Origin: Brachycybe producta | Taxonomy: Eukaryota; Arthropoda; Diplopoda; Playtdesmida; Andrognathidae | Length of the DNA: 64,000 bases | NCBI GenBank assembly: GCA_036925085.1 | Contig: JAUPFP010000032.1 | Coordinates: 1,899,501-1,963,500, forward strand | Direction: 5' to 3' | Shown here: positions 24,701-36,700 of the stretch, piece by piece | How the letters are laid out: each line of letters starts with the position of its first letter | Position numbering within the stretch: position 1 is the first letter of the stretch | Notes under the pieces: generated by a model | Database searches by the model: none | Told to the model about the DNA's origin: nothing | Seen by the model: the letters and a program-made list of their open reading frames with translations, nothing else | Made by a program: the position numbers and the translations under genes

Positions 24701-27700
24701 GTTTACGATTGTTGTATCGAATCGAGATATGTTCGTGTAAGGTAGGCGAGGAAAGAACCGTAGGAAATGGTCAGCTTTTTTGCTAAGAAAACATGTCGTT
24801 TCTGAGGGCAATTTTTGTGTTGTTTACCTCTTTCTATTTAACTTATGTCTTTGTGGTTTGGAAAGCTCTCGGAATCGGGTGTGGATGATGGCGCTTGCAA
24901 TCGGCATGAAGGTCGTAACATTATCAACCGCCAAATTTTAGTGCAAACATGTCAGGTTTTTTTTTTTTGGACAGCCAATCGAAGCAGTCGATGTACGCTT
25001 ATGCCGCAGTCACACTAGGCTGGTTTCCCAGCCGCTGGTTGCTGCTGGCTGGTTGTAGCGCTCTAGCAGCATAGTCTGAACTGCTACTAGCAGCTGCTTG
25101 CTTTCTCCAGCGGGCTAGTGATTTTAACAGCAGCTGGTGAAGTTGGACATGTCCAACTTTAGCAGCTACCAGCTGGTCATGTGACTCTTTTCTTGCTGCT
25201 GCCATCTAGTGTGAACTTTTTGTTGCTAGTAGTGGCACTAGTGGTAGTTGAAACTCCACTGCTTGGGTTAGTTGTTGTTAGTGTTTTTGCAAGATGGTGA
25301 TTGGATGACTTGCACTGCTAATACCAGCAGTGACTGGACAAGTGTGAACCCAAAGCAGCTGCTGCTTGCTGTTGCTGGCTTGTAAACCAGCCTAGTGTGA
25401 CTGCGCCTTTAATGTGAAAGATGGAGAATAACGAAGTTCGTGCCCTAGTAAAATATCCGGTGACGAAGGATTTAAACGTAACCGATATTACCGGCTTTAA
25501 AATAGCTTGCGTTTAATCCCTTCTTTGCTAAATATTTTATTACGGCACGAACTTCGTTATTCTCCATTTTTCACATTAAGCGGACATCGACTTCTTCGAT
25601 TGGCTGTCAAAAAAAAAAATAAACCTGACATATTTGCACTAAAATTTGGCGGTTGAAAATGTTACAACCTTGATGCCGATTGCAAGCGCCATCTATATCC
25701 GATTCCGAGAACTTTCCATACCACTCTCGTCTATATGTTCCCGTAGACTTCAGTATGTTTAAGAAAAATAGTGAAATGATTGCTGAACATTCTATTTAAA
25801 TAACATTAAAATACACATTCATAATCATAGCCGAAAAACGAACATCGTGGTTGAATATCAGAAAGGAATTTTAAATATTTAATGGCAATGGCGCCGTTTA
25901 TTAGCCAATATCTGCTGTGCAACTAGAAGCTCTCGTGTATCGTGGTTTGAATTTATTGAACAGTACGAGAAAAATTAGTGCGTAGCTTTTTTAGATAAAA
26001 GTAATCGTTTATGGCAAAAGTTTACGGTTTGCAGTAAGCTCAAGACTTATTCGGTTATTTTGTTTCGAAAGGTTTTAAGCACAAGTTGAAAAACAGCTTC
26101 GTCGACAACAACTTTTTTTGTAACCTAACTCGTACGGAGAGAAGTACTGCAACATCGTATCTACGAGTTCACACGATTCGAATTCGTACGGTTCGAGGAC
26201 TTGCTGTGTAAAATTACTCCGCACGCAGCCATTTTCTCGGTTGCGTGCAGAGTGATTTTTCCAAATTCAAATACAGAGGGACAAAAGTCTAATAGAAAGC
26301 ATGCGAAATGTGTTCTGGCCGGTTAGTATGTTGAAAAAACATTGAGAATTAAGGGAAATCGTCGGAACGTAACCGTTTACAACGGGACACAATCATGTCG
26401 TAAGTGGTCTTTTGTGAAACCTACATGGACAGCATTAAGGGTCACTAGATTAACTTTCGTGCATATTGTATCAAATTCCCTTTTATGGTTTAATGTACAA
26501 ATGACCTCGCTAAACTTTCGACTTTCGAAGTTCTACGTTTGCATCGAGTCTTTTTTTAAAGAGTATTGTTTTTGCAGGAGTTGGATTTTCGTGCAAGTTT
26601 TTGGCATCAAAACTGGTTTGTCATAGCCTGGGCTGACTGTCTATCACAGCCAGATTTGATGAGCAAAACCTTGCAAGCTTCGGTGTCCAATCGGCGTACA
26701 AGAAAAAGTTTTCGGTTTTATTTATTCGGACAAGAATGAAATTCAGCTGGTGGATGACTTTTCACGCGAAATTTTATGTGGCATTGGGTGCAGTCGTCAA
26801 AGGGGCTGTGGCATGCGTTAAGCGTTTACACATTCATATCACAGCCTTTTTGATGAGCTGGACTTAGTTTGCAATGCATCATCTTGTTCAACGGCAGCAG
26901 CTTTATCTGAAAATCTTCCTTTCTGAGTAACTACATTTTGGAGGCGGTCACTCAGTCGTCAAGTTGACTTTGGTTTGGTGGTAATTGAGCTCATATCACA
27001 GCCATCTTGACGAGCTGAGATTTCTCGTCCAGATCGTCGGGACTTGTGGACGTCGTTGGATCGACGAATACGTCGTAGTTTTCGTTCGAAAGGCTTCACT
27101 GTTGTCCGGCTCTCAAAGTGGCTGTCATGTGGCTTGCTTTCCGGAACATATCACAGCCAGCTTTGATGAGTTGGAATGCGGTGGTTATTTTGCTTCTGTG
27201 TAATGGAAATTTAAGTCTAAAATAATCTAAAACACAAAAATGATTTAAACATTTGCTTTATTTATGCAGTTTGCTCGTTAAGAGGCTTTTAAGGCATTTT
27301 TTTTTCAATTGTTGATTTCTATGCGCGCATAAAAGTGGGTGGAGACTGGAGAGTAGTCTTCTTTCATGGCTTTGGCACTAAAATGGCAGCTAAATTGGCA
27401 GCACTAATGGTTGCGTTCTTAATTGATCGTAAGTCTAAATCGTAGGATCTAACTGACCATTATTTTTATTGTCTACTTTTAATTAAAGTATGTTTAAGAA
27501 AGTTTGCCCTGGGGTGACCACGCAAGGAACATTAGACTATTGCCAAGACTATTATTAGTTTCCCCCCCCCCCCCCCCCCCCCCCCCGAGGTTTATACTAC
27601 AATTAGTGTTGTAAATTTAAAAAAAAAGTGTTTTTAAACGTGATTTTTTTTAAAAACGTGTTTTTTTATATAAAAAAAACCGTGAATTATTTTAAAATGT

Positions 27701-30700
27701 GTTTTTAAAAAACGGTGGAAAATTTTTTTTAAAAAAAAACGGCGGGAAAAGAAAAACGCAAGAAAGAAAGAAGATTGATCAGTTTTAAGTACATGTTCCC
27801 GAGGTTACTGAATGATTCCGTTAGAAATGTAAATTAAAAATGTTTGTTTTTTTGAAAAAAATCATGTTTTGTTTAAAAAAAAAAAGCTGGGGTGGGGGAG
27901 GAAATGCAAAGAATAAGCCTTTCTTTAGGTATGTTGGTGGTGAATCCTGATTCCTGATTGGTTTCAGTTTTACGATAAGGAAAAACTACAAAGTTTACAT
28001 TAAGCAGTGAAATGCAAATTAATGAATTAAGAATATAAATTATGTCAGATTCGTGAATTAAGTCATTTTAATTAACTTCACTAAATATGATACAAAATCT
28101 GAAAATCATTTTTTGAATTTTTTTTAAAAAAATGTTTGACACTTAATAAACTTTGGTAACTTAAAAATAAACATGATAGTAAAAAAACACGTTCATTTTC
28201 AACGCTAGTAGGGTTGGAAAATGAAAAAAAAATCTCGGTAAAAAAGTGTGATCTGTACGGCCGATTTTGAAAGTTTTTTAAAATAAAAGCGCACTTACCA
28301 ATTTATTGTAATTCTATCACTCGATCAGCATATATTTAAGGTGCACCTTGCACTTTGAACCATTAAAATTGGACAACTTTAAATATGAAAAATAAACATA
28401 TTGCCGCCGCAACTGTGTATTTTAAAAATTAACGTTTTTCTTTAACGTCGGGTTTATGGGCTCAATAGAAAAACGATGCTAGCGCTCTTTGTGGAGATTT
28501 TTCAAAGTAATTTTGTGGGCGCTTTAATGTGCAGAATGCACTAGAACTAGGGCTAATGTGTGGCTTCCCGTATCGTATTGTTTTTTGAAAAAATTGTAAT
28601 GTTTGTATTGATAGCAAATTAGTTTCCCCAGACTTGTATGGAGAACCTTGAAAAACCACGATGCCATTTAGTGCGAAAACTATGAAGAAGAAGTGATACA
28701 CACTGTGACTCCAGCCACTTTAAAGTACTATTTTGTTGTTGTCATTGCTAATTTGCTGCAATTCTTCTGTCATACTGATGTACATTTTTTATTTATGTTT
28801 GCCATTATGTGGAAAGTTTTCGTTTTGTAACTTTTTTGGGATTACAATTTTTTTTTTGTAAATTTGTATTTTTTTTTGTACGAATTCTGCAAGAAATGAA
28901 GGGTAAATATACATGGGGCACTAGATAAGTAGTCTTGTCTGATGTAGAAGTGATACTCTTGTTACAATTACAATTAGTACTCTGCAAGCAGCCAAATAGG
29001 CCTATGGCAGAGAGACATAAAAGTCCAGATGCAGCATTAAGCATTGTCAAGCACATATACATGCACATATATAAAAACAAAATAAATATACGAATGTCAA
29101 TAATACAAAACAAAATTCTCCCCATTCACCACTTCTTCCTCAGGAAGAGAGTTCCATTGTCTTATAACTCTAGGGGCGAAGGCCAATATTATGAATCTGT
29201 CCTAGCAACTGCACTTGTTGCACTCAAATCTCGTGCACATGTTGGGACATGCTTTGGTGGTTATACTGCAGTGTCGTGCCAGTCGCTTCGTTAAGTCTCA
29301 GGCAGATCACATCATTTGTGAAGAGTGTCACACAAAAATAGACAATTCATATTTGGGTTACTCACTTTTGACAGGCCCATTTCCTCGTGTAAAATGTTGA
29401 TGACTGTCAGTTCTTTGGCAATATCTGACGTAGGATGGGACATTCGAATCCCGCGAATCTTGAAAAATATTCGAGATTCGAAAACCTGGAATCTTTGCGC
29501 TTTTTTATCTTTCGAATCCTAACCAAAAAAAAAATTGTTAAAAACTTTCGTAAAATTAGTTTTAACTCCATTGACGTCCAATAGAAGCGTTCGCTAACAA
29601 AAAAAACAGCAATTGATTCAATTTCGGTGGTCGGACCCAGATCACCAATATCACCTTGTGTTCCACACTTTTTTTATTATTAATAATTTAATATTTAATA
29701 TTATTTCATTTATTTGTATCTTAATGAATAATATAGGATTCTTATATGATGGATTCGAGAGATTCGAGAACCTTTTAGGATTCGGATTCGTGAATATGTT
29801 GGATTCGAGAGATTCGAGAACCTTTTAGGATTCGGATTCGAGAATATGTTGGATTCGTCCCACCTCTAATCTAACGCTTTATTTTGCCTGTCCTTTAAAA
29901 TCATTCCTTTGATTTTTATCATCTCCATTGGTATATTTGGCCCGTAACTTGAAAAAGAGTCGATGAAGAGTCTCCCATACACGGTGCCGTAAGCAGTCGT
30001 GAATAACATTTTTCTCTCTTGTCACGGAGGAGCGGTGCTCCGAGTGTGAGTTGTCCATTTTCGTGTGACACTCTTCGCCAGTGTTGTGATACAACATATG
30101 ATAAAAATCCAAAATGAAGAAACGGCTTAATTAAAACTTTTATTACTAAGGCTCGGATTTTCATGCAATATCATAGCAGATGTTTCCCATTCTGTGGCCC
30201 AAATGCCAATTAAGAGGTTTTATTATCAGCGTTAGAGCAACTTCAATTATGCTTTTTCTAATCAAAAAGGTTGGTTAGAGGCTAGATGTTTGGTTACTAT
30301 TAGTTGTCAACTAGAGTTCTAGCCTCTAGCCAGTCTTTTTGATTAGAAAAAGCTTAATGATTACTTCACAGTTGGCATTTGAGACACAAGTTGAGAAACA
30401 TTTGCTTGACATTGCGTAAAAATCCGAGCTCTATCATTGTTGTATGTAATATTGAAACTTAACTGGCGGATGTGTGCCATGTAAGAAATATATAATTGCT
30501 TCTAAAATAAAAACAGGTGAATTTACAGGCTTTAAAAAGCTGTATCGTCAACACTGTGCAGCAGTGTTCTGCTTTGGGGCAGTTCGTCGACATTTGGGTT
30601 CGGATTTTCATGCAACGTCAAGGCAAAATGTTTCTCAATCTGTGGCCTATGAGTCGTTGTAACAATCCCCGTTGAGAACAACCAACAATTACGATTTTTT

Positions 30701-33700
30701 TCTATTCAAAAACGCGATAGAGGCTAGAACTATCTAACGACTAGGCATCTAGCCTCTAACCAACCTTGATTAGAAAAAGCATAATTGCAGTTTTCTCTAA
30801 TGATGATGGATTTCTTCACAATTGGTACTTGCAGGGCCGTGCTATGATACAGAGACTTGGCCGCATTAGGCGGCACCATAAGGGGGGCGGCATATGCAGT
30901 GAAATGAAAATACAATTATTTTTGGTATTTTCTCTACCCTATTTTAATAGCATGATAAGCATCATCTTATTCCCCCCCCCCCGGGGGCGGCGTTTCGAAG
31001 ACTTGCATCATACTGAGAAAATTACTGCACGGCCCTGGGTACTCGATCCACAGATTGAGAAACATTTTGCGTGATTTTTGCATAAAAATCCGAACCCTAA
31101 TCATGTTTATTAAGTTTATTTTGTTGTTGTTGCTTTATATAACTTTCGAATGGAATCGAGGTATTGCACTCTCATTTTCTTTTTCCCATTATCCAGTTAA
31201 TGAGCCATTTGGCAACACTGATGAACAAGGAATGGGCACGAGAATTATTTTTGGACCGTTTTGTGTCTTTGTCCTCTGATAGTTCATTTCAAGTTCGAAA
31301 GGTTTAATCTTTATTGCTATTTTGTACTTATGTTTGTGTTGCATGACTACGGTTAACCTAAGGTTAAATCTTTTCAGGTTTGTGCGGCACAGTTTGGCGA
31401 TATTTGTTCGGTTATGGGGAATCAGATCACCGAAGATGTTCTCGTACGTTTTCGTTATATATTTTTATTTTAAGTTGTGCTTAAGTAAAGATTGGGATTT
31501 CGGTTTACTCGAAAACGGCGGTTTTTCGATGAAAAACCGAAACCGCAAAACCGTCTCTGATAAAAGCGGGTGTCGATTTTATCAAAAATAAAACAGGAAT
31601 TTGCAATTTTTTTAAAAAAAAGTACCAAAAACCAACATCAGCATATTGTCGTTTAAGATGTGATACCATGTAATACCTTGTACGCACATGAGTTAAATGA
31701 ATTCGAATTAAATGTGTGTAGGTGAATTATACGGAATCCAGTTAAGGACACATGAACCAAATAAAAATTGACTTTATTATTTAATATTTTAAATAGAAAT
31801 ACTAAATCAATATTTTGTCAATAGTTTTAATATTATATTTAAGTATTAACTCAATATTTTAAGACTAGTGGGGTAACCCGTCATAAATGACGGGAGCGAA
31901 ATTCACAGGCAATTGTGCCCTGCATTAGAATTTCTTTTTCTACACTTTCCAACCTTAAATTTAAATTTATATAAATTCTGACGTGCTTCAAGGTAACAGC
32001 GTTAGATCAGGAAACACAGATAGACGTGGCTTAATATATATATATATATAATTAACTGAATATAAATTGAATTCGACATATTGTTTGGTTGTCCTTCACA
32101 GGGCTTGTAGAACACGTTAATTATTTAAATGCATTTAAATTATCAGGTGTGTGTACTAGGTATAACTGACATTTTTTATGCTTTTCAGGTTTTGGCATAA
32201 TAAAAAAAAAGCAGAAAAGAAGTGCATCGTTCGGGGAAAAATGTCGCGAAATAAACAAAAATTTATTTTAAAAGATAATGACTGGTAGAGACTTATGTTG
32301 GAGGGTATTCAAATCCATTTAATGTGCTTTTGCGAATATTACAAGAGAGAAAAATTGTTTGTGATGTCTTGTTCGTAACAATTATATTAATTATGGCTCA
32401 AAAAAACGTCGAAATGATTTTATTAGCCAAAAAATTCTGGAACAAAACCTTAAATTTGTATTATAACTTTGCATTGTTACGTTTTTACGTGTTTACGTTT
32501 TTGTTATTTACGTGGTATCACTTCTTAAATGACGGTATGTCGAAAGGACGTTTTTGTTGAGTAGGAATTTTTGTACAACACTTCGTTCACGATTATCATG
32601 ATTACCCAAAAAACCGCGGTTTCCCTAAATGAAACCCGAAAAACCGCGGTTTCCCTAAATGAAACCCGAAAAACCGAGGTTTCCCTAAATGGACACCCGA
32701 AAAACCGCGGTTTCCCGAAATGGACACCCGAAAAACCGCGGTTTTCCCGAAATGGACACCCGAAAAACCGCGGTTTTCCCGAAATGGACACCCGAAAAAC
32801 CGCGGTTTTCCCGAAATGGACACCCGAAAAACCGCGGTTTTCCCGAAATGGACACCCGAAAAACCGCGGTTTTCCCGAAATGGACACCCGAAAAACCGCG
32901 GTTTTCCCGAAATGGACACCCGAAAAACCGCGGTTTTCCCGAAATGGACACCCGAAAAACCGCGGTTTCCCCGAAATGGACACCCGAAAAACCGCGGTTT
33001 TCCCAAACTCTAGTGCTTAGAGCAGTGTTGAGAAAGTAATCTGCCAAAAGTAATGAATTGCTGTAATTAAATTACTTTTTTTTCCCCAGTAATTAGTAAT
33101 GAACCGCAGTAATTTTTCAAATTTTTGTTAGAAATCTAATTACTTTCACAATTGCTTTCTAATTACTTATTATTTCGTAAAATGCCTGATTTGAGTGTCT
33201 TTATGGCATTTCTGGTCTGAAAAGATTACTTCGCAGATTTATTGCACATGAATCAGAAACGGATGGAAAGTGACGAAAACGCGCGGAAAAATAAATATTA
33301 GGCTATTATAGGCGATACAAGGCACTGGAAAGCACGTAAAACACATACAAACACATGGGAAAGCGCGGAAAACACGTACAAACACACGGAAAAGTTTGTT
33401 TTTCGGGGTTTTGAAGTTTTCCGTTCCTTGTATCGCCTACTGTATAGTAGCCTAATAATTATTTTTCCTTGCGTTTTCGTCAGTTTCCATCCGTTTCTGT
33501 GTTTTAGTCTGCCCCGCTACATCCGATTGGTCGGGTTTAACACGTTCCCCATGAGGCCTGCAGGACAACAATGTCTTAATATTTATTATGCAATGCCATA
33601 ATTCAAAAGTTAGGCTAATTCAGAGTGGGCCGTGGTTGACATTTTCATATATATATGCTTAACAGGCAGTTAGAAATAGGAGAGAACTTCAGTTGGCTCC

Positions 33701-36700
33701 GCCCTTGTTATGACGACCGGCAACTTCTAATTGGTTTGTTGTGTGGTTCGACGTTGAAAAGGGCGGAGGATGTGATGTCAGACTACATAACCAACCAATT
33801 AGAAGTTGCCCGTCGTCATAACAAGGGCGGAGCCAATTGAAGTTCTCTCCTACTTCTAACTGCCTGTATTGTGCTTATGATTCCCGATCCACATCAAGCT
33901 GAAACGCCCGAAGCGCAAATAAAACGGAAACTCAAATGTTTTGAGACAAATTGGCAACAATTCAAAAAACATTTCTGCGACTTTCGTGTTGTTTTGTCTG
34001 CAATTTCGCAAACCTATGTCCCATCATAAGTCGGTAAACATGAAAAGGTTTTTGTCTCGGTTCTTCTTCGCAACATTTTGTCAACTTGTCCGTTCAGTGC
34101 GGACAGTTAGTATTAAAACAATAACAGAACAGTTGCGTAGTTTATGTAGGACACCGAAAGAAACAAAAACAAACGTAAATTTGTTTGTGTCGTGTCGTGT
34201 CACAAATTTGTTGTAGATATGTCTCGAGTACTCTGGACAGTTTTGTTTTCAAAATCTGTTTTTTCTAGCGTTTTTGTTGCGATTTTGTCTCGAACTCGTG
34301 TTGCACTTTTGTCAGCTTGGTGTGTGTGGGTTGGCATATAAGAAGTGGACCAAAAATGTACAGTAAAACCTTGGATCGCGAGCATAATTCGTTCCGGAGA
34401 CGTGTTTGTAATCTAAAGCACTCGTATATCAAAGCGAACCGTCGGCTCGGTTGTGGTCACGTGACGCTCGGCAGACAAAGCGTATACGTACTACTCGTAT
34501 TGCAAGACTACGCTCGTTTATCAAGTTAAAATTTATTTAAAAAAATTTGCTCGTCTTGCAAAACCACTCACAGACACGGTTACTCGCTATTTCGTGGGGG
34601 TTTTTTTATTTTTGGTTTTAACAGTTGTAATTATAATTGTTTTTTTTTTCTTCCGTTTTTAGCTTTCGTCTTTTGCCTCGCTTTGTTCGGACGATAATTG
34701 GGGTGTTCGCAAAGTTTGTGCCGACGTTTTTGTGTCGGTCGCTTGCGTTTGCTCGCCGATAACGAGGCGCTATCATTTGTCGCCTCTTTTTGTGTCGTTA
34801 CTTTCTGACGAATCACGATGGGTTCGTATGGCTGCTTTTCAGGCACTCGGGCCGTTCATTTCAACTTTCGGAGATCCAAATTCACAAAAGTTATACTATG
34901 ACGAAGAGGGAAATGTCCACGTTGCTACAACGATGTGAGTTGATGAGAAATATAAGAAAAATTGTGTTTTTTTTTTTAGTCAAGGTAGGTTAGAGGCTAG
35001 ACGTCTAGTTACTATCAGTTGTCGACTAGAAAATTCGAGCCTCTAACCGAGTGTTTTTTATTGAAAAAAATCATAATTGTTGGTTGATCTCTAAACGAGG
35101 ATTTGCAATTGGCTCGTGGGCCATAGATTGAGAAGCATTTTCATGCGAAATCAAGCAAGTGTTTCTCAATCTGTGGCCCAAGTGCCAATTGTGAAGTACC
35201 GGTAATCATCATCATTAGAACAACTGCAATTATGCTTTTTTCTAATCAAGGTTGGTTAGAGGCTAGCCGTCTGGTTACTATCAGTTGTCAACCGGAGAAT
35301 TGTAGCCTCTAACCAGGTGTTTTTGATAGAAAAATATCAATTGTTGGTTGATCTCTAAACGAGGATTCACAATTGGCTCGTGGGCCACAGATTGAGAAAC
35401 ATTTTCATGCAAAATCAAGCAAATGTTTCTCAATCTGTGGCCCAAGTGCCAATTGTGAAGTAATCATCATCATTAGAACAACTGCAATTATGCTTTTTTC
35501 TAATCAAGGTTGGTTAGAGGCTAGCCGTCTGGTTACTATCAGTTGTCAACCGGAGAATTGTAGCCTCTAACCAGGTGTTTTTGATAGAAAAATATCAATT
35601 GTTGGTTGATCTCTAAACGAGGATTCACAATTGGCTCGTGGGCCACAGATTGCGAAACATTTTCATGCAAAATCAAGCAAATGTTTCTCAATCTGTGGCC
35701 CAAGTGCCAATTGTGAAGTAATCATCATCATTAGAACAACTGCAATTATGCTTTTTTCTAATCAAGGTTGGTTAGAGGCTAGCCGTCTGGTTACTATCAG
35801 TTGTCAACCGGAGAATTGTAGCCTCTAACCAGGTGTTTTTGATAGAAAAATATCAATTGTTGGTTGATCTCTAAACGAGGATTCACAATTGGCTCGTGGG
35901 CCACAGATTGCGAAACATTTTCATGCAAAATCAAGCAAATGTTTCTCAATCTGTGGCCCAAGTGCCAATTGTGAAGTAATCATCATCATTAGAACAACTG
36001 CAATTATGCTTTTTTCTAATCAAGGTTGGTTAGAGGCTAGCCGTCTGGTTACTATCAGTTGTCAACCGGAGAATTGTAGCCTCTAACCAGGTGTTTTTGA
36101 TAGAAAAATATCAATTGTTGGTTGATCTCTAAACGAGGATTCACAATTGGCTCGTGGGCCACAGATTGAGAAACATTTTCATGCAAAATCAAGCAAATGT
36201 TTCTCAATCTGTGGCCCAAGTGCCAATTGTGAAGTAATCATCATCATTAGAACAACTGCAATTATGCTTTTTTCTAATCAAGGTTGGTTAGAGGCTAGCC
36301 GTCTGGTTACTATCAGTTGTCAACCGGAGAATTGTAGCCTCTAACCAGGTGTTTTTGATAGAAAAATATCAATTGTTGGTTGATCTCTAAACGAGGATTC
36401 ACAATTGGCTCGTGGGCCACAGATTGAGAAACATTTTCATGCAAAATCAAGCAAATGTTTCTCAATCTGTGGCCCAAGTGCCAATTGTGAAGTAATCATC
36501 ATCATTAGAACAACTGCAATTATGCTTTTTTCTAATCAAGGTTGGTTAGAGGCTAGCCGTCTGGTTACTATCAGTTGTCAACCGGAGAATTGTAGCCTCT
36601 AACCAGGTGTTTTTGATAGAAAAATATCAATTGTTGGTTGATCTCTAAACGAGGATTCACAATTGGCTCGTGGGCCACAGATTGCGAAACATTTTCATGC

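Noticed and set aside
32525-33047. Overlapping long frames on both strands
   Set aside because: All are translations of the 31-base minisatellite; its length is not a multiple of three, so every frame stays open.
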